Shown: in pieces, positions 9,900-20,451 of the stretch
Numbering within the stretch: the stretch's first letter is position 1
How the letters are laid out: every line of letters begins with the position of its first letter
Source: Andreprevotia sp. IGB-42
GTDB lineage: Bacteria; Pseudomonadota; Gammaproteobacteria; Burkholderiales; Chitinibacteraceae
Assembly: GCF_009848685.1 (NCBI RefSeq)
Contig: NZ_WXTX01000003.1
Location: 310,001-374,000, forward strand
Reading direction: 5' to 3'
DNA: 64,000 bases
Position numbers and translations under genes: made by a program
The notes under the pieces: generated by a model
Told to the model about the DNA's origin: nothing
Seen by the model: only the letters and a program-made list of their open reading frames with translations
The model's database searches: none

Positions 9900-10973
9900 T
9901 CAGACGCGCGCCGCGGCCAGCATGGCTTGTGCATCAGCCTGCGCCTGCTGCAGCGTGCAGGCGCGCCAGTGCGGCAAGCCGTCACGATCGATCAGCTTGG
10001 CGCGCACACCCTCGCGGAAATCACCATGACGCAGGCAATGGCGTGCAGCGGCAATTTCCAGCACCAGCAACGCCACATCACTGACCGTGGCAGCGCACTC
10101 TGCCATCGTCCATGCCAGCGCAATGGAATGCGGCGAGCCGGCGCGGTGCTGCGCGGCGGCTTCGGCAAGCCAGGCATTGCTGCCTGCGTACGCGGACAGC
10201 CGTGCCGAAACTGCCTGCAGATCGTTGCCGGCCATCAGCGCCACCACCTCATCCTGTACGTCCGGCCACTGCGCGGACGGCAACGGGCATGGTTGCGCGC
10301 TGGAGAGCGCATTGAGCGTGCCGTGCAGCAGCAATGCATCGCCGTTGCCAGCGCCGCTCCAGGGCAGCTCGGCCAGCGTGGCCAGCAGCATTGGCCACGT
10401 ACTGGCCGCCAGCGCCGCATCTGCGGCACCCACGGCCAGTGCATCCGCGGCATTGATACGGATGCCGGACAAGGCCATCAGGCGGCCTGCACCATCGGCA
10501 AATGACTGCAGCCACAGGCTTGCCCCCACATCCGGGAACAGGCCGATGGCCACCTCCGGCATGGCCAGCATGCTGTTTTCAGTCACCACGCGATGGCTGC
10601 TGGATGCAAACAGGCCAAACCCGCCGCCCATCACCACGCCATTGCCCCATGCCAGCACCGGCTTGGGGTAGCGGCGCAGTTCCATGCACAGCGTGTATTC
10701 ATGTGCGAAGAACGCATCCGCTTCGTCGATCAGCAGCGGATCGCACATGGCGTGGTACAGCGCCTTGATATCGCCGCCGGCGCAGAAGGCGCGCTCGCCT
10801 GCGCCACGCAACAGCACGGCCACCACAGCAGGATCATCGCGCCAGCGGTCAAGCTGCTCCTGCATCGCCCACACCATGGGCAGGCTTTGCGCATTCAGGC
10901 GGGCGGGCGCGTCCAGCGTGATCACGCCGAGTGAAAAGCCGTTCTGCGCAGCGAGGGTGTCGAAATGAACCAA
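9900..10973 (-). CDS. Enoyl-CoA hydratase/isomerase family protein, probable 3-hydroxyisobutyryl-CoA hydrolase
   Basis: A 357-residue crotonase-fold enzyme. It has the oxyanion-hole segments AFCAGGDIKALY and NGVVMGGGFGLF, then MPEVAIGLFPDVGAS with the acidic residues typical of 3-hydroxyisobutyryl-CoA hydrolases. Its length fits that subfamily (about 350) rather than ordinary 260-residue hydratases. The expected reaction is hydrolysis of 3-hydroxyisobutyryl-CoA in valine catabolism. I take a TTG start at 10973, spaced 7 bases from AAGGA, because conserved sequence begins there and upstream residues look non-coding. No other valine-pathway gene is adjacent. Confidence 0.82.
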   Translation of the reverse strand: MVHFDTLAAQNGFSLGVITLDAPARLNAQSLPMVWAMQEQLDRWRDDPAVVAVLLRGAGERAFCAGGDIKALYHAMCDPLLIDEADAFFAHEYTLCMELRRYPKPVLAWGNGVVMGGGFGLFASSSHRVVTENSMLAMPEVAIGLFPDVGASLWLQSFADGAGRLMALSGIRINAADALAVGAADAALAASTWPMLLATLAELPWSGAGNGDALLLHGTLNALSSAQPCPLPSAQWPDVQDEVVALMAGNDLQAVSARLSAYAGSNAWLAEAAAQHRAGSPHSIALAWTMAECAATVSDVALLVLEIAAARHCLRHGDFREGVRAKLIDRDGLPHWRACTLQQAQADAQAMLAAARV

Positions 10974-11140
10974 AACATATTCCTTGCGGGATGGAGGACA
11001 ACCAGCGCTACTGTATCGGGCCGGCAACGCAAACGGCAGCCTAAGCTGCCGTTGCGGTCATGACGATCGGGGATGTCACCTAAGCGGTGGATTTACTGAC
11101 GGCTTCGCGGCTGAACACAGCAGCCCCGGTCACCAGGGTA

Positions 11141-12580
11141 TCAGCCGGTGCCGCCCACGGTCAGGCCACCGTCGATACGCAATGTGGGTTGCCCCACCCC
11201 CACCGGCACGCTTTGCCCTTCCTTGCCGCAGGTGCCCACGCCCGGATCCAGCGCCAGATCGTTACCCATCATCGATACACGGGTCAGCACGTCCGGGCCG
11301 TTGCCGATCAGCGTAGCGCCCTTTACCGGGTACAGCATCTTGCCATCCTCGACGTACCACGCTTCCGCTGCGGAGAACACGAACTTGCCGCTGGTGATGT
11401 CGACCTGACCGCCACCGAAGTTGATTGCATACAAGCCACGCTTCACCGATGCAAGGATCTCTGCCGGGTCTTTGTCGCCCGCCAGCATGATGGTATTGGT
11501 CATGCGTGGCATGGGCAGGTGCGCATAGCTTTCGCGCCGGCCGTTGCCGGTCAGCGCGGCGCCCATCAGCCGTGCGTTCAGACTGTCCTGCAGATAGCCC
11601 TTGAGCACGCCATCCTCGATCAGCACGGTGCGCTGCGTGGGGTTGCCTTCATCGTCGACGTTGAGCGAGCCCCGCCGATCCGGGATGGTGCCGTCATCAA
11701 TCACCGTCACACCCGGTGCAGCCACGCGCTCGCCGATACGGCCGGAGAACGCGGACGAGCCCTTGCGGTTGAAATCGCCTTCCAGCCCGTGGCCGATGGC
11801 TTCATGCAGCAGGATGCCGGGCCAGCCCGAACCCAGCACCACGGTCATCTCGCCGGCTGGCGCCGGGCGGGCGTTGAGGTTGAGCAGCGCCTGATCAACC
11901 GCTTTCCTTGCGTAATCGTGGATGATTTCATCGCTGAAATAGCCATAGTCGAAACGGCCCCCGCCACCGGCGCTGCCTTGCTCGCGCTTGCCGTTTTCCT
12001 CGACGATCACCTGTACCGACAGGCGCACCAGCGGGCGTACGTCGGCGGCGCGGTGGCCGTCGTGGCGGGCAATGAAGATCACTTCGTATTCGGATGCCAG
12101 GCTGGCCATCACCTGCACCACGCGCTTGTCGATGCTGCGCGCCGCGCGCTCCAGCTTTTCCAGCAGCGCCACCTTGGCTGCCTCGTTCAGGCTGGCCAGC
12201 GGATCAACCGGCGCGTACAGGCTGTGGCGCACGCCCCCCTTGCTGACGATGGCGGTGCCGTTGCCGCCCTGCCGGCCGATCGCGCGGGTAGCGCGCGCCG
12301 CCTCCAGCAGCGGGTTGAGGCCGATATCGTCCGAGTAGGCAAACGCGGTTTTCTCGCCCGAGATGGCGCGCACGCCCACGCCCTGGTCGATATTGAAGCT
12401 GCCGGATTTGACGATGCCCTCGTCCAGGCTCCATGCCTCGGCCCGGCTGTACTGGAAGTAAAGGTCGGCGTAGTCGAGGTCATGGCGCATCATTTCGCCA
12501 AAGACGCTTTCAAGCCGGCTCTCGTCCAGATCGAACGGCAGCAGCAGGGTTTGTTGGGCAGTGGTCAGCGGTGCGTTCAT
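11141..12580 (-). CDS. tldD: Metalloprotease TldD
   Basis: A 479-residue TldD/PmbA family protease. The zinc-binding signature [12 protein letters not shown] lies near residue 257, and the Gly-rich C-terminus ([20 protein letters not shown]) is typical. TldD partners with TldE (PmbA) to degrade unfolded peptides and process peptide precursors such as microcins. The gene is third in line after yhdP and a nitrilase-family gene, an order known from many betaproteobacteria. A 227-base gap separates it from the nitrilase gene. The partner tldE is not in the window. Confidence 0.95.
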   Translation of the reverse strand: MNAPLTTAQQTLLLPFDLDESRLESVFGEMMRHDLDYADLYFQYSRAEAWSLDEGIVKSGSFNIDQGVGVRAISGEKTAFAYSDDIGLNPLLEAARATRAIGRQGGNGTAIVSKGGVRHSLYAPVDPLASLNEAAKVALLEKLERAARSIDKRVVQVMASLASEYEVIFIARHDGHRAADVRPLVRLSVQVIVEENGKREQGSAGGGGRFDYGYFSDEIIHDYARKAVDQALLNLNARPAPAGEMTVVLGSGWPGILLHEAIGHGLEGDFNRKGSSAFSGRIGERVAAPGVTVIDDGTIPDRRGSLNVDDEGNPTQRTVLIEDGVLKGYLQDSLNARLMGAALTGNGRRESYAHLPMPRMTNTIMLAGDKDPAEILASVKRGLYAINFGGGQVDITSGKFVFSAAEAWYVEDGKMLYPVKGATLIGNGPDVLTRVSMMGNDLALDPGVGTCGKEGQSVPVGVGQPTLRIDGGLTVGGTG

Positions 12581-12807
12581 GGTTATGCTTCATGGCTGGG
12601 CCCGTGCAATGCAACAGGCCGTGTAATCGGGACAGGGGCAAGGTATCGCGCACCGCGCCCCGATGCAATTCTAAAAAGACCAGAATGGAAAAAACAATGC
12701 GCCGGCGTCGCTTATCGGGCGCTCGTACGGCGGATATCCTGACTATATGAGGCTGGCGGCAATGGAAACAAGCAAACCGGCCCGATTGCGCAGTACAGGC
12801 GGGAAAA
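12581..12807. other. Gap between nitrilase and tldD
   Basis: These 227 bases carry no credible gene on either strand. No clear terminator or promoter consensus is visible. Confidence 0.4.
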
Positions 12808-13608
12808 TCACAACACCCGATGCTGCAGCGCCGGCAGCACCTTGCGCACGCGTTCGATCTGGCTGGCCTTGAGCTCCGCTGCGGCGATCCCCTCACCCTC
12901 TTCCACCAGCGCCAGCAATTCACCCCAGGGATCGGCAATCAGGCTATGACCGAAGGTGGTACGCCCGGTGGGGTGCAGGCCGCCTTGCCCTGGCGCGATC
13001 ACGAAGCACTGGTTCTCGATCGCGCGTGCGCGCAGCAGCACTTCCCAGTGCGCGCGGCCTGTGGTGGCGGTAAAGGCGGCGGGCAACACCCATGCATCGA
13101 CCTCATGTGCACGGAACAGCTCGGGAAAGCGCAAGTCGTAGCACACGGCAACGCCGATATGGCCAAACGGCGTTTCAAACGTAACCGGCGTATCGCCGCA
13201 TTCGATGGTATCGGCCTCCGCATAACGCTCGGTGCCGTTATCGAAACCGAACAGGTGGATCTTGTCGTAGCGCGCCACGCACTCGCCCTGCGGGTTGTAG
13301 ACGAGGCTGGCATTGCGCACCCGGCCCGGATCACGGGAGGTCAGCGGCAGCGTGCCGCCCACCAGCCAGATGCCATGGCGCTGCGCGGCGCCGGCCAGCA
13401 TGTGCTGGATGGGGCCGCTGCCGAATTCCTCGCGCACCGCAAGCTTGTCGGTGGCGTCCGCCCCCATGATGGCAAAGTACTCCGGCAACGCCACCAGTTG
13501 TGCACCGCCATCGGCTGCCTGCGCGATCAGCCGCGCGGCGGTGGCCAGGTTGGTGGCCACGTCGGGCGTGGAGATCATCTGGACGGCGGCGGCAGAGAAT
13601 GTCTTCAT
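12808..13608 (-). CDS. Carbon-nitrogen hydrolase (Nit1/Nit2-like amidase)
   Basis: A 266-residue nitrilase-superfamily enzyme with the Glu-Lys-Cys triad visible: E in ALPEYFAI, K in YDKIHLF, C in VAVCYDLRFPE. The Nit1/omega-amidase branch removes deaminated glutathione or alpha-ketoglutaramate, a metabolite-repair role; that assignment is from family knowledge. The start at 13608 follows GAGG by 6 bases. An ATG at 13620 overlapping the yhdP stop (ATGA) is an alternative and would also couple it to yhdP. Confidence 0.88.
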   Translation of the reverse strand: MKTFSAAAVQMISTPDVATNLATAARLIAQAADGGAQLVALPEYFAIMGADATDKLAVREEFGSGPIQHMLAGAAQRHGIWLVGGTLPLTSRDPGRVRNASLVYNPQGECVARYDKIHLFGFDNGTERYAEADTIECGDTPVTFETPFGHIGVAVCYDLRFPELFRAHEVDAWVLPAAFTATTGRAHWEVLLRARAIENQCFVIAPGQGGLHPTGRTTFGHSLIADPWGELLALVEEGEGIAAAELKASQIERVRKVLPALQHRVL

Positions 13609-13616
13609 GGGAAGCC

Positions 13617-16600
13617 TCATCGTGGGCGGACATCGCGCAGGCGATCGGTCAGCGTCTGCTTGTTGGGAGTGATCTGCGGATCACGCATGGTGCCGGTGAT
13701 ATCGTACTCATACGCCACCAGCTGGCCCAGCGGGTCTTTCAGTATCCGTTGCAGCAAAAAGGCTGCCGCGCCGGCAATCGGGTTGATCAGCGTGGTGGCA
13801 ACCGCCACCGAATCACCGATGACCGGCACGATGCGCACGCGCAGGTTCTGCGTGCCGGCCACGAAATTGGCATCGCCACGGAACAGCACCTGCGCCGCCG
13901 GCCCGCTGATGATCAGGTTTTCGGTATGCGCCTGGCCACGCTGTATGGTGGCCTCGCCGGTAATCGTATCGAACTCGAACCCTTCCGAAAACACATCGCG
14001 GAAATCGAGCTGCACACGGCGCGTCAACGATTGCAGACTGAGAATGGACAGGAAGCGCGCAGCGCCCGGCGCGATCTTGCTGAATTGCCCCGCCTGTACA
14101 TCCAGTTTGAGCGAGCCCTCCAGCGTGGAAAGATCGGGGGGAAACAGATCGCCTTCCCACGCCAGATCGCCGCTGAACTGCCCGGGCGCACGTTTCATCG
14201 TATCCGGGTAATCCAGCCGTGTCAGCAGTTTGCCCAAGCTATCGGTGCTGACGTTGAATCTGGCTTCGACGCGAGAGCGATTGGGGCGCTGCCGCCACAG
14301 GCCGGTCATGCTGAGCTTGCCATCCGGGTTGACGAGGCTGACCGAATTGAGCCGCCAGATATCGCCCTGTTGTACCGCATCGACATCCAGCTTGCCCAGT
14401 TGCCACGTCTTGTAGCGGAAATCCTCCACATGCAGATCCATCGCCGGCAACGTGTGTTGTGCCTGCGGCACCGCAGCCACGCTGCGTGGCAGCGTGGAGG
14501 GCAGGATGGTTTCGGCATCCTCGGGCAGTGGCAGCAGCAGGCGTCCGAGCGCCACCGAGAGCTTGCCACGATTCTGCCCGTTCCATGCCACCTTGCCGGT
14601 CACTTCACGGCTGGCGATATCGCCCAGCCAGCCATTGCCATCCATGCGTAATTTCAGTGCCACATCATTCAGTGCATAGCCCCAGCCCGCCAGGCGGCCG
14701 AAAGAAAGATCGGCCGATATGATGCCCGCAGCGGCATCGCCACCGGTTTTGACTTCATCGGCCAGCTTGCGCCAGCCATCCAGGTTCACTTCGCGCCAGC
14801 CACCGACCAAGGTGACGCCGGGCTGTGCCGGCGTGCCCGGCACGCGGTTCAGGCCGATCTGCCCGCTCACTGTGTTGTCGCGCTGGATGAGGAGGCCCTG
14901 CAACAATTTGTCGTAGGCGAATTCGAACTGGTTCTGTGCCTTGCTGCCGGTAATTTTCAGGCGCAACGGACGAGCGTCGGCTGGCAGCTTGCCCAGCGGC
15001 GCAGGCAGATCGAGCAGTACGCCCGTCAGCGGTGATTGCAATGCCAGTTCGAAGCTGTCCGCACCGCCGCTGAGCGTCCCCTGATATACGGCAGCACCGC
15101 GCACGCGGCTGGCCAGCGGCAACTCGAAACGCTTTGCCACCTCCGCAAGCTGCGCCTGGCCATTGAATGCGATCCGGAGCCCGCCAGTTGCATCGGTACC
15201 ACCGGCAATGCGCAAAGGGCCACCCAGCGCCTGCGCGGTGGCATCACTGATCTGCATCTGCTTCTCGGTAAAGGCCACACGCCCACGCGCATTGGCAAAC
15301 CTGGGTACGCTGGCGCCAAAGTCGAACTGGTTATCCACAAACCGATACTGACCGGCAATGCGCGCGGCCTCGATATTGGCCAGCGGCAAATCCAGCTTGA
15401 GCTGCAGATCACCATCGCCCTCGGCCTTGAGGTCACCCAGGTAGCTGTCGGTGCGCTCACGGATGGGGCTGGCTTTCAGGAAGCGCAGGAACTCGCGCGT
15501 GGGGCCGCGTGCCTGGCCATCGATCTGCAGCACAGGCGTGGTGGTATCGAGGTCCGGAATGATCGCGCTGACCGCGCTCAGCCGCGTGCCGAACAGGCCC
15601 GCATCGCGGCCATGGATTTCCATGCGCGTACCGTGAAAATCCAGCTCGCCATTGATGGCCTCGATGGCCGGCCAGCCTTCCGCGTATTTGAGCGCGGTGT
15701 CCCTGGCCTTTGCAGTAATGCGGAACAGCCCCCCCTTGTCGCCAGCAAAAGGGAAGTGCGCCAGATCACCCTTGACCACCACCTTGCCATCGTAGGCCTC
15801 GCCAGTGGTCAACGCCTGCCTGAGCCAGGCCAGCGTATCGGCACCCACCTCGCGCGGCAGGTAAGTGCTGACCCGGCTGGCACTCAATCGTGGAATTTCG
15901 CCCGTCAGGTCCAGAAAGCCGGGGCCATCAGGACTGGCGGTGTAGTGCGCGCTCAGGCTGGTGGTCACATCATCGTTCTGCAATTGCAGCCGCTTCATGT
16001 TGGCATGCCAGCCCTGCGGATCCCTTTGCCAGTCGGTATCGAACTTCAGCACCTTGAAGTTCAGGTCATCGGTAAACCAGTCTGGCGCAGCGAGGCGAAA
16101 CTGCTCGCTGGCAACCTGCAACTGGCCACCGCGCGCATCGAAGCGCAGCGACACATCCATCCCGCTTGCTGCAGGCCAGCCCGGATAACCGGCAATGCTG
16201 GCGGCTTCAACCTCGCCCTCGCCGTCAAACTGGCCCCCCTGCTTGCGCAAGCGGATCTGCTTGAGATCCCCCTTGAGGCTGAGATTGACCAAGCGCTCCT
16301 TCCACGGTGAAGGCAGCAGCGGCACGAACGCCGTCAGCGGCGCAAGCTGCCAATCGCGGGCTTCCAGCGTCCAGCCCCGGGCGGCGCCCTGTTTGTTGTC
16401 CTGTTTGAGCGTCAGGCTGCAGTCGCGGCAGAACGGCCCGGCACCGGTATCGATGCGGGTTGCCTGCAACTCGAAGCGCTGCTGACCTGCCTGCTGACGC
16501 CAGTTCATGCGGGCATCGACTTCCGCCAGTCTGATCGCGCGCCCCTGGAAATCGCCTTGCCAGTTCTTGCCCTTGAGCGCCATGCGCATCTGCTCAGCCT

Positions 16601-17450
16601 TGCCAGCGGCAAACGAGAGCGAAAACTCGCCGCCACCCTGCCCCTGCCAGGCCACCGGCCCCTGCAGTGCAGCAGGCAACCAGCGCGCCAGCCTGGTGAG
16701 GTCGAAACGGCTCATCCTGGCGTTCACCACACCGCGCCACTCCCGCCACTCGGCCACTTCGTTGCCGTACCAGTTGCCATCGACCAGCAACGGCGAAGCC
16801 AACTGGGACGGTGGCGTAACAGCCAACGAAAAACGATGCCGGCTGAACAACTTGCTGATGCTGATGCGCACATCGCTCAGCGTTTGCGGCGCCTCACCGC
16901 TGGACATGTCGTGCCAGGTGATTTCGCCGCCACTCAGCGACAGCTCGCCTTGCGCCAGTAGCCAGTCAATGAAGTGATTGTCCTTGCCGTGCCCTTCACG
17001 CAGCGCAAAACCGCCCAGATGCCACACACCCTGCTGATCACGTACCACTGCCAATCTGGGTGCGGTCAGCGCCAGTTTATGAAAATGCGGCTCGAACGCC
17101 AGTAGCGACGACCACGACACTTCCGCATCGATCGATGCCAGTTCCACAGCCACCTGGCCACCGGCATCCCTGACCGTCACACCGTCGATTTTCAGCCGCG
17201 GAAAAATGCCGGCCCAGCCCCCGGTCAGGTGCGCCACGGATAAATTGCTGCCGCTGGCTTTGGCGATGGCTGCCACGATGCCTGGCCGATACTGGTCCAG
17301 CCTGGGCAACAGGTAGAACTGCCAAACCAGCGCCAGGATCACGAAAATGGCCAGCACCGCCAGCAGTAAACGCAACAGCAGGCGTGAGTGCCAGGCAAGC
17401 ACTGCCAGGATGATCCGCCCGGCGCGACGCGCACGGCTACCGAAGGTCAT
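13617..17450 (-). CDS. yhdP: YhdP-family AsmA-like lipid transport protein
   Basis: A 1277-residue protein with one N-terminal membrane segment (about 18-45) and a very long periplasmic part rich in beta strands, ending in the AsmA-like C-terminus (ANFVAGTQNLRVRIVPVIG, then TMRDPQITPN). YhdP proteins form bridge-like tubes that carry phospholipid from the inner to the outer membrane in parallel with TamB and YdbH. Length agrees with the family (about 1270). I start at the ATG at 17450; an upstream ATG at 17537 adds 29 residues that do not look conserved. It is the first gene of the yhdP-nit-tldD operon and divergent from glnE. Confidence 0.92.
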   Translation of the reverse strand: MTFGSRARRAGRIILAVLAWHSRLLLRLLLAVLAIFVILALVWQFYLLPRLDQYRPGIVAAIAKASGSNLSVAHLTGGWAGIFPRLKIDGVTVRDAGGQVAVELASIDAEVSWSSLLAFEPHFHKLALTAPRLAVVRDQQGVWHLGGFALREGHGKDNHFIDWLLAQGELSLSGGEITWHDMSSGEAPQTLSDVRISISKLFSRHRFSLAVTPPSQLASPLLVDGNWYGNEVAEWREWRGVVNARMSRFDLTRLARWLPAALQGPVAWQGQGGGEFSLSFAAGKAEQMRMALKGKNWQGDFQGRAIRLAEVDARMNWRQQAGQQRFELQATRIDTGAGPFCRDCSLTLKQDNKQGAARGWTLEARDWQLAPLTAFVPLLPSPWKERLVNLSLKGDLKQIRLRKQGGQFDGEGEVEAASIAGYPGWPAASGMDVSLRFDARGGQLQVASEQFRLAAPDWFTDDLNFKVLKFDTDWQRDPQGWHANMKRLQLQNDDVTTSLSAHYTASPDGPGFLDLTGEIPRLSASRVSTYLPREVGADTLAWLRQALTTGEAYDGKVVVKGDLAHFPFAGDKGGLFRITAKARDTALKYAEGWPAIEAINGELDFHGTRMEIHGRDAGLFGTRLSAVSAIIPDLDTTTPVLQIDGQARGPTREFLRFLKASPIRERTDSYLGDLKAEGDGDLQLKLDLPLANIEAARIAGQYRFVDNQFDFGASVPRFANARGRVAFTEKQMQISDATAQALGGPLRIAGGTDATGGLRIAFNGQAQLAEVAKRFELPLASRVRGAAVYQGTLSGGADSFELALQSPLTGVLLDLPAPLGKLPADARPLRLKITGSKAQNQFEFAYDKLLQGLLIQRDNTVSGQIGLNRVPGTPAQPGVTLVGGWREVNLDGWRKLADEVKTGGDAAAGIISADLSFGRLAGWGYALNDVALKLRMDGNGWLGDIASREVTGKVAWNGQNRGKLSVALGRLLLPLPEDAETILPSTLPRSVAAVPQAQHTLPAMDLHVEDFRYKTWQLGKLDVDAVQQGDIWRLNSVSLVNPDGKLSMTGLWRQRPNRSRVEARFNVSTDSLGKLLTRLDYPDTMKRAPGQFSGDLAWEGDLFPPDLSTLEGSLKLDVQAGQFSKIAPGAARFLSILSLQSLTRRVQLDFRDVFSEGFEFDTITGEATIQRGQAHTENLIISGPAAQVLFRGDANFVAGTQNLRVRIVPVIGDSVAVATTLINPIAGAAAFLLQRILKDPLGQLVAYEYDITGTMRDPQITPNKQTLTDRLRDVRPR

Positions 17451-17607
17451 TGCCCTGCCTTGGCTGCGGGTAATGTCACAGGTGTTGGGTAATCGCAAAA
17501 GAAAAACATCATCGGGCAATTTGGCGCCAATCGCCACGCGGCAACCGGCCAGCTTGTGCTAGCGTGTAGTTAAGTTGCCAATTCTACCGGATTCCCCACC
17601 TTCGCTT

Positions 17608-20334
17608 ATGACCGAGTTACTGTCCACCAGCCTCGCCCCCGCCTTAGCCCATAGCCGATATCTGGAACGCCTGTTCCTGCGCGATCCGGCGCTGGCCGAT
17701 GAAACGGCAGCCCATCTCTACCACCCGTTTGCACGCTCGGAAATGGAGTTGCGCCTGCTCAAGCACCCGGCAGCCGATGAAGCCACGTTTCGCCGCCAGC
17801 TGCGCACACTGCGCCAGGCGGTAATGGCACGGCTGATTGCGCGCGAGCTCGAGGGCCTGGCCTCGCTGACCGAGGCCATGCACACCGTCAGCGATCTGGC
17901 AGAGGTAGCGGTCCAGCAGGCGCTGGCGTGGGCCATGCAACCGGAAGAGCGCATCGGCATTCCCATCGGCGAGGACAGCGGTGCTGCGCAGGAGCTGATC
18001 GTGGTCGGCATGGGCAAGCTCGGTGGTTGCGAACTGAATGTCTCCAGCGACATCGACCTGATTTTTGTCTATCCAGAAGATGGCGTCACCGATGGGCCAC
18101 GCCACATCACCAATCACGAGTATTTTGCCAAGGTCGGCAAGAAGCTGATCAACCTGATTGCCGATACCGATGAAAACGGCTTCGTGTTCCGCGTGGACAT
18201 GCGCTTGCGCCCGTTCGGCGATGCCGGCCCGCTGGCCTGCTCATTCGCCGCGCTGGAAAATTACCTGCTCACGCAGGGGCGCGAATGGGAACGCTACGCA
18301 TGGATCAAGGGCCGCGCACTGACCGGCGATGCAGAGGGGCTGATGCAGGTGGTCACCCCCTTCGTATACCGCAAGTACCTCGATTACGGCGCCTATCACT
18401 CGATGCGCGAACTGCACAGCCAGATCCGCCGCGAAGTGGAGCGCAAGGATCGCGCCGACAACATCAAGCTGGGGCCGGGTGGCATCCGCGAGATCGAGTT
18501 CATTGGCCAGGTCTTCCAGCTGATCCGCGGCGGACGCACACGCAGCCTGCAACAGCGGCCAACCCGCGCCATACTGGATGAATTGGGCCGGCTGGGCTTG
18601 CTGCCACCCGATGCGGTCAGCGAGTTGCAGGAAGCGTATGCATTCCTGCGCAACCTGGAACACCGGTTGATGTATCTGGACGACGCGCAGACGCAGAATC
18701 TGCCCGTCAATGACGAAGACAAGCGGCGCATTGCACTGAGCATGGGCTTTGCCGATTGGGCGATTTTTCTGGTGGAGCTGGAGAAACAGCGCGGCCGGGT
18801 TACCCGACATTTCGAACAAGTGTTCGTGCTGCCACCCAACCAGGACGAAAATCATCCGCAGGCGGCGCTGTGGCAGCAGATGCAGCAAAACCAGCAGGCG
18901 CAGCCTGCAGAAGACAGCGCCGAGCAGGACGCCGGCAGCAATGACCTGGGCAAGCTGGGCTATCACCAACCGGCAGAAATCCAGCGCAGGCTGACCGCAT
19001 TTGCATCCGGCAGCGCCTACCAGCAAATGCCCGACCGTTGCCGCAAGCGTGTGGATGCCATTTTGCCGCCATTGATCGAAGTAGCTGCCGGTTTCCCCAA
19101 CCCCGACGATACGCTGCTGCGCATCGTCGACCTGCTGGCGGCAATCGGCCGGCGCGAATCCTATCTGGCCTTGCTGGCCGAGCACCCGCAAACACTCAAG
19201 CGTCTGGCCGGCCTGTACAGTGCCAGCCCATGGGTATCCGATTACCTGACGCGCCATCCCATCTTGCTGGACGAATTGCTGGATGTACGCCTGCTCTACC
19301 AGAGCCCGGACTGGAAGAAACTGGGGCTGATCCTGCGCCAGGAACTGGGCGATCTGGAAGACGACGTTGAAGCCAAGATGGATTGCCTGCGGCATTTCCA
19401 GCACACACAGGTCTTCCGCCTGGTATCACAGGATCTGGCTGGTCTGTTGCCACTGGAGACACTGTCCGATCATCTGTCAGATCTGGCCGACCTGATCCTG
19501 GCAGTGACGCTGGAACAGGCGTGGCAGGAAATACCTGGCCGCCACCGGCCTATACCGCGCTTTGCGGTGATCGGCTATGGCAAGCTCGGTGGCAAGGAAC
19601 TGGGCTACGCATCGGACCTGGACCTGGTTTACCTGTACGACGACGATCACCCCAATGCCAGCGAGCTGTACGCCAGGCTGGCCAAGAAAATCGTTACCTG
19701 GCTCAGCACACTGACTGCGGCTGGCCTGCTGTACGAGATCGACCTGCGCCTGCGCCCCAATGGCGCATCGGGCTTGCTGGTTTCCAGTACCGAGGCCTTT
19801 GCCGAATACCAGCTTGAATCAGCATGGGTGTGGGAGCACCAGGCGATTACCCGGGCGCGCTACGCAGCCGGCGACAAGGAAATCGGCTCGGCCTTCGAAG
19901 CGATCCGCGAGAAAATCCTTTGCCAACCGCGCAATACGGCGGACCTTGCCAAGGCGGTGGTGGAAATGCGCCACAAGATGCTGGAAAGCCATCCCGCCCG
20001 TGCCACGGACGTCAAGCACTGCCGCGGTGGCATTATCGATATCGAGTTCATCGTGCAGTATCTGATACTTGCACATGCCAACGCCCACCCACGCATGACC
20101 GCCAACCGCGGCAATATCGCACTGCTGGGCTTTGCTGCAGAAGAAGGCTTGCTTGATCGTGCGCTGGTTGAACGCGCGCAACGCGCCTATCGCGAATTGC
20201 GCCGCCTGCAACACGCCAGCCGGCTCAATGGCAGTGCATTGGCAGCCGAGACCTTTGCGCCGCTGGCAGAGGACATGACGGCGGTTCGTACACTTTGGCA
20301 GCAGTTGTTTGCGGAAGAGGCAACAGCCCGATAA
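17608..20334 (+). CDS. glnE: Bifunctional glutamine synthetase adenylyltransferase/adenylyl-removase
   Basis: A 908-residue protein that adenylylates or de-adenylylates glutamine synthetase in response to PII and glutamine. Two nucleotidyltransferase domains are visible. The N-terminal removing domain has GMGKLGGCELNVSSDIDL near residue 134. The C-terminal transferase domain has GYGKLGGKELGYASDLDL near 655. Each is followed by a helical GlnD-PII-type segment (DIEFIVQYLILAHA at the second). Length is normal. The ATG at 17608 is preferred over an in-frame ATG at 17575. The gene ends at a strong terminator. Confidence 0.95.
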   Translation: MTELLSTSLAPALAHSRYLERLFLRDPALADETAAHLYHPFARSEMELRLLKHPAADEATFRRQLRTLRQAVMARLIARELEGLASLTEAMHTVSDLAEVAVQQALAWAMQPEERIGIPIGEDSGAAQELIVVGMGKLGGCELNVSSDIDLIFVYPEDGVTDGPRHITNHEYFAKVGKKLINLIADTDENGFVFRVDMRLRPFGDAGPLACSFAALENYLLTQGREWERYAWIKGRALTGDAEGLMQVVTPFVYRKYLDYGAYHSMRELHSQIRREVERKDRADNIKLGPGGIREIEFIGQVFQLIRGGRTRSLQQRPTRAILDELGRLGLLPPDAVSELQEAYAFLRNLEHRLMYLDDAQTQNLPVNDEDKRRIALSMGFADWAIFLVELEKQRGRVTRHFEQVFVLPPNQDENHPQAALWQQMQQNQQAQPAEDSAEQDAGSNDLGKLGYHQPAEIQRRLTAFASGSAYQQMPDRCRKRVDAILPPLIEVAAGFPNPDDTLLRIVDLLAAIGRRESYLALLAEHPQTLKRLAGLYSASPWVSDYLTRHPILLDELLDVRLLYQSPDWKKLGLILRQELGDLEDDVEAKMDCLRHFQHTQVFRLVSQDLAGLLPLETLSDHLSDLADLILAVTLEQAWQEIPGRHRPIPRFAVIGYGKLGGKELGYASDLDLVYLYDDDHPNASELYARLAKKIVTWLSTLTAAGLLYEIDLRLRPNGASGLLVSSTEAFAEYQLESAWVWEHQAITRARYAAGDKEIGSAFEAIREKILCQPRNTADLAKAVVEMRHKMLESHPARATDVKHCRGGIIDIEFIVQYLILAHANAHPRMTANRGNIALLGFAAEEGLLDRALVERAQRAYRELRRLQHASRLNGSALAAETFAPLAEDMTAVRTLWQQLFAEEATAR

Positions 20335-20354
20335 GCGGGGCTGATCCAGCATTG

Positions 20355-20381
20355 AAACGGGCCGCATCAGCGGCCCGTTTG
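20355..20381 (+). terminator. Rho-independent terminator of glnE
   Basis: A stem AAACGGGCCGC/GCGGCCCGTTT with a 4-base ATCA loop lies 20 bases after the glnE stop and runs into GTTTA. Confidence 0.85.
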
Positions 20382-20451
20382 TTTATGTCATCTCTGGCAT
20401 TACCCATTTCTGGTATTGGATAACCCCGGCAACACGTTGTCAGACTGTTGT

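Noticed and set aside
15331-15339. DnaA box TTATCCACA inside yhdP
   Set aside because: It falls in coding sequence, stands alone, and lacks the paired box and hairpins of the intergenic elements.
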